Assembly: GCA_022539475.1 (NCBI GenBank)
Contig: VCMS01000025.1
Span: 467,275-531,274 of the forward strand
DNA from: Gracilaria domingensis
Taxonomy: Eukaryota; Rhodophyta; Florideophyceae; Gracilariales; Gracilariaceae
Direction: 5' to 3'
Length of the DNA stretch: 64,000 bases
Part shown: piece by piece, positions 52,741 to 62,700 of the stretch
Numbering within the stretch: position 1 is the first letter of the stretch
Layout of the letters: every line of letters starts with the position of its first letter
Position numbers and translations under genes: made by a program
Notes under the pieces: model-generated
The model's database searches: none
Seen by the model: the letters and a program-made list of their open reading frames with translations, nothing else
Told to the model about the DNA's origin: nothing

Positions 52741-54810
52741 ATGGACGACACTGGCCTCCGACGCCGGCGCGGGCAGGCTGGCGACCCCGATGCCCGCGCC
52801 GCGCAGCCCGCGCCCGCAAGCGCGCCTGCTGCCGCGCCCGGCGCCGCCATTGACAGCGGCGTCGATTACTCTGATTTGCCGCCGGCCACCATGGCCGCTG
52901 CTTTCTTCACCTCCAAGGGAATCGAATTGCTCAACTTCGCCAAGCGGAAGGTGGAGCAACGCGGTGTAACCACTCGTTTGGTCGCGCCCAATCCGGAGTA
53001 CAACGTGTTGCTCATGAACTTACCGTATGACAATATGCTTTCCACTGCAGAGGAGCTGGGGTTGAGGAAACGTGATCTCGAAGGGAACATCCGAACCTTT
53101 CGCGCCGCCGATGTCGATCTGTTCGCCTCCTCCATTGACACCTCCTTGCTCTTCTCTCAGAGTGAACAGTTGTTGTGCCTTGAATATCGCCTCGATCGCA
53201 TCAAGCCCGACTCTAACTTTGATGACGTGCTTGGCAATGAGAGTATCCTAGAGTGGTGTAAGCGCCAAAACTATCTTGATGATGTCTTTCCGCTTCATGA
53301 TCCTACCGCCGCCAACCAAATCATGGCCGAGCTTTCGTTCGCAAAGCCTCTTTACGACGTGGGCGGCATCTCAAAACTACAGGACTACTTTGGGGACAAA
53401 GTCGCCCTGTACTTCTGCTTCCTTGTCTTCTACACCAAAATGCTTGTCACATGTGCAATTGCTGGCGGCACTGTTGCAATGCTCTCGTTCTTGATTCCTA
53501 CTCGATCTTCGGTTCTTCTTTTCTTGTATAGCATCTTTTCCACCTTGTGGGCCGCGCTTCTCACAAGTTTGTGGAAGCGCAAGAACGTTGAGATTGTGTA
53601 TATGTGGACTTCGCTCATCATGGGCGACTCTTCGGATATGTCTCTCATGTCCATGACGAAAAAGGAGGACCTTCGTCGCAAGTTTTTCGGCATTGAAGTT
53701 AGTCACCGTATCACTGGTGAAAAAATCGTTGTCTTTCCTAAACGACAGAGAATGATGCGTTTGGCCGTGTCCTTTGTTGTCGTCCTTGTCTCTCTGTTCG
53801 TGTCTACTCGTCTCATGATGGCTGGGCTTGATTTTGAAGACATTATGAACGAGTGGCTTGAAACAAAGGCTGATTTGTACAAATGGTCTTCTCCTGTCTT
53901 GATGAAAACGATTGTTCTCAAGAATGTTCCGCTCGTTGTGTATCTTGCTTGCCTCAACATCTTGAATATGGCTTATAACATTATTGCCAAGAAGCTCACT
54001 GAGAACGAAAACCACAAATACAATTCTGAACACGAAAACAGTTTGGTTCTTAAGCTTGTCTTGTTCCAGTTCTTGAACATGAACATGGCATATTTGTACG
54101 TGGCCTTTGTTCGACGCGATTACGAACGCCTAGCTTCCTCTATTCGCTCTGTTCTCTTGGTGGAACTAGTTATTGGAAATATCAAAGAAACTGTAATTCC
54201 CATATTCCTTGCGCGTCGCCGGAGGCAGGCCAAGCTTGATGAAGCTCTGAAGAAGAAGAAAGAACAAAACCCAGATCTTGACGAATCAGAATGTTTCGTT
54301 AAACCATCTGATCTTGACCCTATCTCTACCCAGCTCGAAATGGAACCGGACAGTGGCGTTTTCGAAGATTACTTTGAACTGGTGCGCCAGTTCTCCCAAA
54401 TTACTCTCTTTGCGGCTGCGTTTCCTCTTGGTGCCGTATTGGCAGCAATCAACAATTTCATCGAGGTCTACACGGATACTTATAAGCTCATCCACATGAC
54501 TAGACGTTCTTCACCTCGTCGTGCCCTCGACATTGGTGCTTGGGTCCGGGCGTTTGAGTTCATTTCAGTCATGTCTATAATGACTAATCTTGGCATCATT
54601 ACCGTTACCGGCGAACACGCACATGCCGTCGTTGGAAAAGGAATTCCCAAGACCGAAGAGTACTTTTGGATGATTGCCATTGAACATATTCTGTTGATTG
54701 TTCGAGTTGGACTGATGACCATGTACGAGGGCATCCCGTCGTGGGTTCGTGATCAACGTGCCAAAGAGCGATACCTCGCTTCCAAGAAGTCTAGGTCTCA
54801 AACATCTTAA
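52741..54810 (+). CDS. anoctamin/TMEM16-family membrane protein
   Basis: Anoctamins are calcium-activated chloride channels or lipid scramblases in plasma or internal membranes. The ATG at 52741 gives 689 residues; the frame is open 44 codons upstream but that part is low-complexity. The cytosolic N-terminal part ends in LQDYFGDKVALYFCFLVFYT, the family signature just before the first membrane helix. Membrane segments are seen at about 250-280, 285-305 (SVLLFLYSIFSTLWAALLTS), 345-365 (LAVSFVVVLVSLFVSTRLMM), 400-420, 440-460, 550-580 (ITLFAAAFPLGAVLAAINNF), 600-625 and 645-665 (YFWMIAIEHILLIVRVGLM). The long intracellular loop carries NENHKYNSEHENSLVLK, and FEDYFELVRQFSQI resembles the helix with calcium-site residues. 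The C-terminus is short and basic. Whether it is a channel or a scramblase cannot be told from sequence. Confidence 0.88.
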   Translation: MDDTGLRRRRGQAGDPDARAAQPAPASAPAAAPGAAIDSGVDYSDLPPATMAAAFFTSKGIELLNFAKRKVEQRGVTTRLVAPNPEYNVLLMNLPYDNMLSTAEELGLRKRDLEGNIRTFRAADVDLFASSIDTSLLFSQSEQLLCLEYRLDRIKPDSNFDDVLGNESILEWCKRQNYLDDVFPLHDPTAANQIMAELSFAKPLYDVGGISKLQDYFGDKVALYFCFLVFYTKMLVTCAIAGGTVAMLSFLIPTRSSVLLFLYSIFSTLWAALLTSLWKRKNVEIVYMWTSLIMGDSSDMSLMSMTKKEDLRRKFFGIEVSHRITGEKIVVFPKRQRMMRLAVSFVVVLVSLFVSTRLMMAGLDFEDIMNEWLETKADLYKWSSPVLMKTIVLKNVPLVVYLACLNILNMAYNIIAKKLTENENHKYNSEHENSLVLKLVLFQFLNMNMAYLYVAFVRRDYERLASSIRSVLLVELVIGNIKETVIPIFLARRRRQAKLDEALKKKKEQNPDLDESECFVKPSDLDPISTQLEMEPDSGVFEDYFELVRQFSQITLFAAAFPLGAVLAAINNFIEVYTDTYKLIHMTRRSSPRRALDIGAWVRAFEFISVMSIMTNLGIITVTGEHAHAVVGKGIPKTEEYFWMIAIEHILLIVRVGLMTMYEGIPSWVRDQRAKERYLASKKSRSQTS

Positions 54811-56021
54811 GCTGCTTGAGCTTTTTTTCTTCTGATTTCTTCTTTTTATGTGCTACATTTCGCCTTGAAGTTGTGTATCCCCATGCCCATATCTTGTTGT
54901 TGGCCGTTCTCCGTAGGCTGCAATGGCTTCCTGCCGCCATTAAAATCGCGTGATAGCAATATGTGATTTTGTTCCTGCACTTGTCCAAAGGATTTATAAC
55001 TGACTACCTCTTTTCTCCAGATTCTTACGTTCCTGCCGGGAAATGTAAAGTTGCGTTTCGCACACGTCTCACCGTCATTTTTTCTATCTGAGTTATATTG
55101 TAAATGAGAAGAATTCCTATAGCTTCACTTGGTCCATCTGATGCATATAAATGCTCTATTACTTGTTCTTGTTCCACGTTCAACATTTCTTTGGCATACT
55201 AAGCAGTGACAGAACTCTAATCATCCTAATCATCGCAGAGACCTGCTCGTTTTCGATTCTTCCGATCAATATTCTCGGGTTCACGTTTTCTTCTTCTCCA
55301 CTGCGAAGAGCAGCCTTCAATTACAAGGCTAACGTGGAACTTTCTTCAGATGGTTCTCTCTCTCTAGAAAAGCTTGGAACCATTGAGGACATTCTCTAAT
55401 CAATATTTGCTCCCCTTTTGATATACGTCAACCCACCGTCACGTAAGTCCTTTCTCTCAGCCTCGGACAGGCTCTCGACAGGTATGTATCGTCGTAGATG
55501 CCATGGGCCCCCCCGTCCGACCACCTTCTCGCTCTCTCCCCCTTCATTACGGATACTTCAATTACTCGTACATGGAGGAAATCAAGGTCCCCGGCCATGT
55601 ACTACCTCTCTACTTTGGATGCTAGTTCCAAATCAGTACCTCCGCTACGCTCACTGAGCTTCAATAAGAAAACGATGGGTACTAAGTTTTGACAACCCCT
55701 GAAGCGTTTCGCTATCGATGGCTGTCGCCTCTTTGTTCTCACTTGTCATTTCAAGAGGTCGTCAGGAGAGGACCTCACAAAATAAGGGACACAAGTCTAC
55801 AGGGTGGTATCTTCTTAAACTCTGACAAATTCTGACGAAGAAGAGTTCTGATATACACATTTCCTCAAAGAAAACTATAAATTATAGTCGCAGATTGGTT
55901 CGCTTCGTTCTAGTTGCTACAAAACACTGCACAAGAAGGCACGGCAAATGTTTTCAGTCAATTCTTTTTTAGTTTCAACTATAACTACATACGTACTATT
56001 ACAAGGGGAACCACCCGCATT
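54811..56021. other. spacer between the anoctamin gene and gene B
   Basis: About 1.2 kb without a supportable gene. The part from 55.2 kb onward resembles, in inverted orientation, the DNA downstream of gene A (for example AAFNYKANVEL in one frame here against ALNYKVKVEH there), so it belongs to the segmental duplication rather than to a separate gene. Confidence 0.5.
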
Positions 56022-56561
56022 CTAGACTTGGGAGATCCAAATCCCATCAAGCTCTAATGGCGCCCTCACCTCGCCGTACACCTTGTCGCAGTCTCCGGGA
56101 CTCGCGAAAGTTACCTCTGCTGATGGCACGTCGCTAGGTACTCGGCGCCCCATCATTGACATTTGAATCACCGGCGCCCCCGGCACCTTGACCATGTTCA
56201 AAATTTCCGACCTGGTAAACCTGTCACGCGGAATACGTTGCAGCCGGAGCTTCTTGAATCCCTTGGTCACCCCCCCAGTCGTCCCCAGCTCCCTCCGCGC
56301 CTTTTTCCTCGGCGAGCCCTGTGGGGATGGGCTGCGCCTTCGGAGTGGCCGAGTCGCTCCCCTCAGGTCCGCATTGGCCGCCAGCTGCTCGGTGGGGGAA
56401 ACGTGCTGCGAAGCATCGTTCCTTGTGAGCCATTCGGAGTATCGGATTCCTTTGTACCCCCTGCTGGCGGCCAATGCGAAGATGATTTGCAGACTCATAA
56501 AGAGGTCCGGCATGAACACGTCTCCGAATTTGTCCACGAAAATGAAGTCGCTAGGGTTCAT
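56022..56561 (-). CDS. orphan gene B (paralogue of the gene at 43.95-44.6 kb)
   Basis: A 179-residue frame starting MNPSDFIFVDKFGDVFMPD, with no N-terminal low-complexity leader. It shares with gene A the blocks YSEWLTRNDASQHV, GGVTKGFKKLRLQRIP, DRFTRSEILNMVKV, MSMMGRRVPSDVPSAEV and FASPGDCDKVYGEVRAPLE, and a central basic Ser/Arg/Lys stretch (RRRSPSPQGSPRKKARR) that could be a nuclear localisation signal. It ends DGIWISQV, four residues beyond gene A. The TATA-like CTATTTAAG (minus strand, 56819-56827) lies about 260 bp upstream. No known domain is recognised. Conservation of the frame in both copies argues that it encodes a protein. Confidence 0.65.
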   Translation of the reverse strand: MNPSDFIFVDKFGDVFMPDLFMSLQIIFALAASRGYKGIRYSEWLTRNDASQHVSPTEQLAANADLRGATRPLRRRSPSPQGSPRKKARRELGTTGGVTKGFKKLRLQRIPRDRFTRSEILNMVKVPGAPVIQMSMMGRRVPSDVPSAEVTFASPGDCDKVYGEVRAPLELDGIWISQV

Positions 56562-56666
56562 TTCGATTTGAACTTGGCGGTGGGAGCTTGGTGTGGGGGT
56601 TGGAAGTGGGGTGGTGGGGTTTGAGGTGCGGGAAGCGGGGTTGGGGTGGGGTGGGGTGGGTCTGCC

Positions 56667-56684
56667 GGGGGGGGGGGGGGGGGG
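56667..56684 (+). repeat. poly-G tract (18 bases)
   Basis: An uninterrupted run of 18 Gs just upstream of gene B (poly-C on the coding strand). It is in the same relative setting as the G-rich stretch before the PKD/IPT gene at 42 kb. Exact length is sensitive to sequencing error. Confidence 0.8.
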
Positions 56685-56837
56685 TTGAAGAAGGCAGGCG
56701 AGCGAAGCAGGTTGAATGCCAGTTGCGGAAGCGTGTGGGATGATGGGGATGAAAGTTCAAGAATGCGGGTGGTTGAGAAGAGGAAAGGACTGAGAGTGAG
56801 GAAGCTGGAGTTTGTGGGCTTAAATAGTGCTTTCTTC

Positions 56838-56914
56838 GAATTGGAGGCTGACAATCGTTCTGGGGAGGGACTACTAGTCCCTCTCCGAGAGAGATTGTCA
56901 GTCCTCTCCAATTC
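56838..56914. repeat. imperfect fold-back in the gene B 5' region
   Basis: GAATTGGAG..CTGACAATC (56838-56856) pairs with GATTGTCAG..CTCTCCAATTC (56893-56914) with a small bulge. An inner AGGGACT-ACT-AGTCCCT stem lies between the arms. It lies just upstream of the TATA-like sequence, so it is close to the likely transcription start. Confidence 0.65.
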
Positions 56915-57000
56915 AAAGTGGAGCGCTTTGGTCCATTGTTGCGCGCATACGCCCAAAAGAATGCACTTCGAACTCAGAGTGTCACCACGGAACTTTTGTG

Positions 57001-58260
57001 ACGACCATCTGTATTCGAACCGCCCTAGTTCCTCAGGTTTCATTCGAAACGATGAAGAAGACGCCAACCGTCACATTCCAGAACAGAGGGTATACGTCAA
57101 GCAAAGGTTGGCAAAACGAACGATTAACGACAGAGTAGGACAGATTGTATACTACGGTGGATTTAGAACTTGGAGAACATATGATAAAGCGGAGAGTGAC
57201 ATGAATTCGATTCCAATGTGTTCTCTCCCAGCATTTTAGGACCTTCTATCCTGTCAGTGAATTAGAGTGAGCACAATTGATTCCGTCAACTCTTGCGGAG
57301 TACGGGGAAAAGGAAGGTGACATGTAGAAAGTGCGCATCCATTGACTTACGTGGAGGTCAGACTGGACGAGGTCGAAAGGCTATCTTTGGAAATCAGCTG
57401 CGTTGTCAGGAAATACTAGAGGCATGTAGGGAAACTGGGTGACCGAATGGTTGTGATTTCATTCTGGGCGGAGTTCGGAGGGTGACATTCTCCCAGCTAT
57501 TTGTAAGCGCGTTTATTCATGGGACTCTTGGATCAGAGGGCAAATACTGCGCAAGATGGAGCACGACTAATTCATCATACGCACCTGATGCGCAGCCCAC
57601 CATGAACGTACTGTTGCACAACGCTTTGTGCGTATTTTGACACGGAAAGCTTGGAAAACTCCTTCGCAAGATTCTTCATTGCGAAGCACGATATTGGAAT
57701 CTTTGCGTTACATGAAAAACGCGCGAAAAGATGATTGGGGAATGGAATTGAGAGCAGATGAGCTCTACCGTCACTACAGTAGTCTACCGTGGTGTACCCT
57801 TGGTACCTTCGGTGGATAATTTACCTTCATTTCAGATCATGCGGGAGATACAGTTTGTTGTACGAGTTCCACCGACTGCGAGCGTGGAATGGCAGTGGTC
57901 CACCACCACACGCGTCATGCGTGAGCGCCTTTCACGTGGCCACGCAAACCCACGGCGCACCTGATTAACTCACGGTGCATGGGCTTTTTGCATACCGTTA
58001 CTGGTACGTGTAACTTTACGCGCCCGTTTCAAAAGGCGGTGTAACGGATCTCAAGTTGCGATGGCCCCGCCAAAAACGGCTCTCGCGTCGATGCTGCGGA
58101 AAGGTGGCCGTTCACAATCTTTGCACTGTGTCGCAGGCGAAGATTCTTCACCATGTAGATATATCCATCCGCGATGTAGTACTCGTCACGTACATCCGTC
58201 TTTGCCTTTTTGTTTGCACCACCAGTTCCATCGTTTCCTGTCAACTCGCCCCTCGTCATC
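57001..58260. other. gene-poor spacer before the coiled-coil gene
   Basis: No gene supported. GTACCCTTGGTA occurs at 57794-57805 within a small cluster of GGTACC-like and ACTACAGTAG-like palindromes that recall the fold-back element at 10 kb. The last 200 bp are the 5' region of the coiled-coil gene. Confidence 0.45.
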
Positions 58261-59493
58261 ATGGCTACCGCCAGGCATTTCTCCACCAAGTCCATCAAGC
58301 TTCTTGCGGACGACATCAATTCAAATTTCGCAGAGACGACCGTCGACAACTTTCTCAACACCCTCGCGAAGATCGACTCTCAAATTCATGAAGAATTCAA
58401 TGTCTTGAAGAACGATCTTTCCGTCGCTCATATTCAACTAGAGCAGGCAAATACTCGATGCAAAGCTTTGCAGATTGATAATGAAGCGTACACCAAAGAA
58501 ATCGCAAAACTCTCAGCAAAGCTTGCGACTATCACGGCTACCAACGCCGTGCCAGCGCCTTCTACCCCGCTACCCGCTTCTACTGCCGCTGTCAAGTGTA
58601 CTTGCTCCACTGTCAATGGTGAACATCAACCGTCTTGTGCATTCATGCACGCTATCTTGGCAACTTCTAACCCGCAACGATTGGTACAACTTTTGTTGGC
58701 GAGGGAGAGGGCTTATCGTAATCAGCATGCACTCGTTCAACGTCTCAAGCTAGACAACACCGAATTGCGAAGCTCCTACGACAATCTATGGTCACGCTAT
58801 CAAAACCTTCATCAGAAGGACAGCCAAGGCGATAACAACATTGAACATTTGTCAGTACGCCTTCAAAACGCCGGTCGCCAAGCTTTTGATGTGGCGACAC
58901 ATGTTGAAAAACGGCTTCAAATCACAGCACAGAATATCAACAGCTTCCGTCAATCTGTCAAACTCCGCCCGAAAGTCTCTCAGGACGCCAAGCAACCTAT
59001 CATAGATGAATACGAACAAGACTCTGACAATGAAACGGAACTTAACGTCACGGCCTGTGCAGCGGCTGCAGATGAACTCATCGCCACTCTGGCGGCACAG
59101 AAAGTAGCCCATGACCGTCTGAAGAGTACCGTCATGGAATTGACCAAGCAGTTGGAACAAGGAGTTGAAAAGAGACAGCAGGAAACAGACGAGGTCAATA
59201 AGAAGCTCGATGACGCTGAAAACAAACTGAAGAGGGCTCAGAATGATATCAAGCGCAAGGACTCTGAAATCAGTGATTTGAAGAAGCAACTAACGAAGGT
59301 ACTCGCAGAATATGAGGCCATATCTGTCGCTCACTCCTACTCGAACGCTGAGTTATCAAGGATCAGGGCCACCAATCGGGCAAAGACAAAGGAGCGTCAA
59401 TTGCTGGACAGAAACGATCGTCATGATCGACCTCACGCACTTATGAACGCGTCAGAGAATCGCATTCATCATCGCAAGATCCATTTTAGATGA
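58261..59493 (+). CDS. coiled-coil protein of unknown function (410 aa)
   Basis: From the ATG at 58261 the product has 410 residues, largely alpha-helical. Coiled-coil-like stretches span about 40-100 (LKNDLSVAHIQLEQANTRCK) and 280-375 (LKSTVMELTKQLEQGVEKRQ, KKLDDAENKLKRAQNDIKRK). Between them are a Cys-containing segment (VKCTCSTVNGEHQPSCAFMH), which could bind a metal, and RLVQLLLARERAYRNQHALV. The C-terminus is basic (ENRIHHRKIHFR). The open frame extends 17 codons upstream without an ATG. I recognise no family; a structural or cytoskeletal role would be a guess. It converges with TPLATE, 262 bp away. Confidence 0.72.
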   Translation: MATARHFSTKSIKLLADDINSNFAETTVDNFLNTLAKIDSQIHEEFNVLKNDLSVAHIQLEQANTRCKALQIDNEAYTKEIAKLSAKLATITATNAVPAPSTPLPASTAAVKCTCSTVNGEHQPSCAFMHAILATSNPQRLVQLLLARERAYRNQHALVQRLKLDNTELRSSYDNLWSRYQNLHQKDSQGDNNIEHLSVRLQNAGRQAFDVATHVEKRLQITAQNINSFRQSVKLRPKVSQDAKQPIIDEYEQDSDNETELNVTACAAAADELIATLAAQKVAHDRLKSTVMELTKQLEQGVEKRQQETDEVNKKLDDAENKLKRAQNDIKRKDSEISDLKKQLTKVLAEYEAISVAHSYSNAELSRIRATNRAKTKERQLLDRNDRHDRPHALMNASENRIHHRKIHFR

Positions 59494-59755
59494 CCTTGAA
59501 AAGTTATTTTATGGGTTCTTTTTGTTGTTTTGTTAATACCACCAGGCACAAGAAGAGCGCTGCATGCCTTCTCAGCCTCACTTTGTGAGTAAACGTTTCT
59601 TTTGTTTGAAAGTTTCTTTTCTCTTGTTTGAACTTTGTGCAATGGTGATTTGGCCCCCGTTGTTAATATTCGCCTATCCGTGAACTGTGTACATCCTCAT
59701 CCCTCGTGTCAAAAGTACAATACATCGGGTCGAACTCCGTCTCTTAGTGCTGCCC

Positions 59756-62700
59756 TCAGCGACAAATCCGTGCGCTGTGTGCAATTCTCCACCGCTGATA
59801 CGGAGAAAGACCCTGCTCAGATTCTGTGATGAAGTAAGCATCTTGTGGTTGCAGTGCAATTTTCTTTTCTTCCGCCGTCAGATCTTCGTCAGGGAAAATA
59901 ACTTGATATGAATCTTTCAACCACTCTCGGCACTCATCGCGAAACGCCACATTGTAGCCATCAGAGTTGCTTCTGATAGTTACGTACAAAACACACGGAC
60001 CAGTTCCCATTCCACCTCTTGCTTCCGGCGCAAGCACAGCCACTGCAACATAGTCTCCTCGAGAAGAATCAGCTACCAACGAACAAACGTGAGAATACGT
60101 CCGCATGCGTCCGATTTGCCTAAGGCATTTGCTTCTCCTTTCTAAAGTGTCAACGAATCCGTCCACAGATTGATTCTTATCGATATGAACTTGAAAGGAG
60201 ATCGAAAACCTCATCAGATCCCATCTCCTCCGAAACACATCGACACCAGCATTGTTTGCTGGCCTTCTCAGTAAAAGAACATCTGAACTTGGGACATAGT
60301 ATGGCACGCATGGCTGTTCCGCAGCATGAGCCATGCCTGCTTCCGCTGGCCCTTCGTGACTCGTAAGTATCGAGATAAACACTTCTCCTGCAAATCCCTG
60401 ATCCTTTCTTACCGCCAGGACCAGACGTTGCGTCACAGACGCCCCCGGATCTAGAGTACCAAGCGTGTAGACCGTTGGTGCATCTGGCAGCGGGATCAAC
60501 GCACCAGCAGCCGAAAAGATAAGGCTGGTAGAACCCGACCTCATCTTTGTGCGATTCAGCACTTCGACCCTAATGAGAGCTGTCCCCTTCACTGTGTCCA
60601 TGGAGTGCGAGGCCACAACGCTGAAGGGGTCTGAAGCGCCATTTAGCGTTTGATGATCTCCCTCAACTGGAAGACCCTTCCCAATGGTAGAGTTTCTCAG
60701 TGACGTCTGGTTGAACGCCTTCATCTTTTTCAGAGCAAGACTCGAAACGTTTAGAACAGACTCTTCGGTGTTAAGAATGGTCGACCCTCTTGAGTAGTCA
60801 TACAATCTTGAAGAAGCAAAAATGCAACTTTCAGTAATGTCTTCCATCCAGGCTATGGGATCACTTCGAACATGGGAAGCATTCGATCTCGAACGCCGTC
60901 GCGCAATGTTCGTAAGGTCTCGCACTGAGACAGGCTTCGGAAAATAGTCGTCCATGTACATCTCCAGGGAAGACACTGTATTTCGAATTGCTTCCAAGAC
61001 AATGAAATCAGAGCTCTCGGCTTCGTCCATGATGCCGATGTATTTCCGGAGCACAAGAATAGCCTTCTCCGCAAGTGGCGGGTTGTGGGCTACAAGAGCC
61101 AAAAGAGAAGAAAGAGCAGCATAAACATAGTCTGTCGTGAGCGTAGAACCTTCAGATGCGGCAGTAGCTAGTGCTATACTCCCGAATATGGAATTCTCTA
61201 TCGCTGTTGCAACAGTTCCTACCGTTTGAAGAACGGCTTTCGTTCTCTTCGATACTGCAGTAACCATGCTGACATATCCGCCTTCAACAACACGCTGAGC
61301 CGGAGTTTTGTAACCTTGCTTTGCGTCGCTCCATAGCGCCCCGGTTTGCAATTCTTTCAGGTGTATCTCATTGTCCTTGTAATGCTCTTGAACATGATTC
61401 CAGATAGCTTTCAACATATGCCCGGCGTTAGCTTCGGCTTTCATGCCGCTCGTAAGCCAGTACCTAGTAACACACACGAGAAGAGACGCTCGAATTCCAA
61501 TGTCTTGTTGGTCAAGGGTCGCCCTCACCATCAGCTCTTGCAACCGCTCATACTCCTCCATGCCGACCCCTTGGGACCGCATCAAGAACGATGAATACTG
61601 CCCAAGGGCGTCAAACAACTTGAGATAGAGTTCCTTCGCAAACGCAGAAGCAGGCGAATATGGCCAGTTTAAGCATTGAATGGTCTTGGTCATCAACTGC
61701 GATAGCATTACGGCCCATGTATTTGTCAACGTGAGACGCAGAGCAGGATCCGGACACTTGAAAATCTTCCGAGAAGCATCAAGCAGACTCTGTGACATGC
61801 AACACATGAGCTCCGACGCCACAGAGGAGTCACCTGAATCGACGACCCCACGCCACGAGTCAGATGTTAGCAGAGCTTTCATTGTAACTCCGACTCCCGC
61901 ATCCCTACCGCTCAAGTCATATTCTACAATTGCCGACGATATCACGCTGAATGCCTCCAATCTGACGCTTTTGGTAGGACATTTTGCAGCAAAGGGTAAC
62001 AAACCAACACTTATAGCTGAAATGAACTTGCTGTTCACATAATCGTTCTTACTCAACGCAGCAAGAGCGTTTGATCCATCACGCACCAAACCGGCCATCA
62101 CAACGAGCGGAAGCTTGGCATCATTTTCAATCAAGATACGGGTGATTCGACGTGTGGCCTTGATTCCCCATGAAGCTACTTTTTCTGCTGTTGGGTTCTC
62201 CTTGGCATAGCTGCATATGACCAGAAGTGACGTACATGCACAGGAAGAAAGTTCTGCACTAACATCGTCACAAAGGGGAACAATGACATGATCCGCAAAA
62301 TAGACGCCCCATTTAGAAGCCACCTGATGTGACTGAGCAACGCTTTGATTTTCATCATTTGACAGAGATGTGTTCGGGTCCAATACATAACCGACGAGAC
62401 GAGACAGCCCTTTCAATACTTCTTTCGCGAGACGAACGTTAGCAGTAGCGCCATCATCCGCCGACTTTTTTAAATGCTTCGTAAGAAAGGCGACAAATCG
62501 ATCTCCAATCTTCTTATGACTAGGAGCAAGAACGTCCCAAATAGTGGTGGCAGTGGCCCTTCTAGTAGCATTGAGTAAGGAGGGGGCATCAGTCCAGGCC
62601 TCTAACGCATATCGCGTGAGACATTTCAAAGCATTTGTAGCAACGTGATCGGACGGGTCAAACAAAGCTTGCAAAAGCGCAAAAAGCAAACGTTCAATGG

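Larger units (their letters stand above)
55220..57000 (-). repeat. copy B of an inverted segmental duplication
   Basis: Inverted match to 43.68-45.0 kb, covering the promoter-like region, the gene and its 3' flank. Limits are approximate because similarity fades at both ends. Confidence 0.7.
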
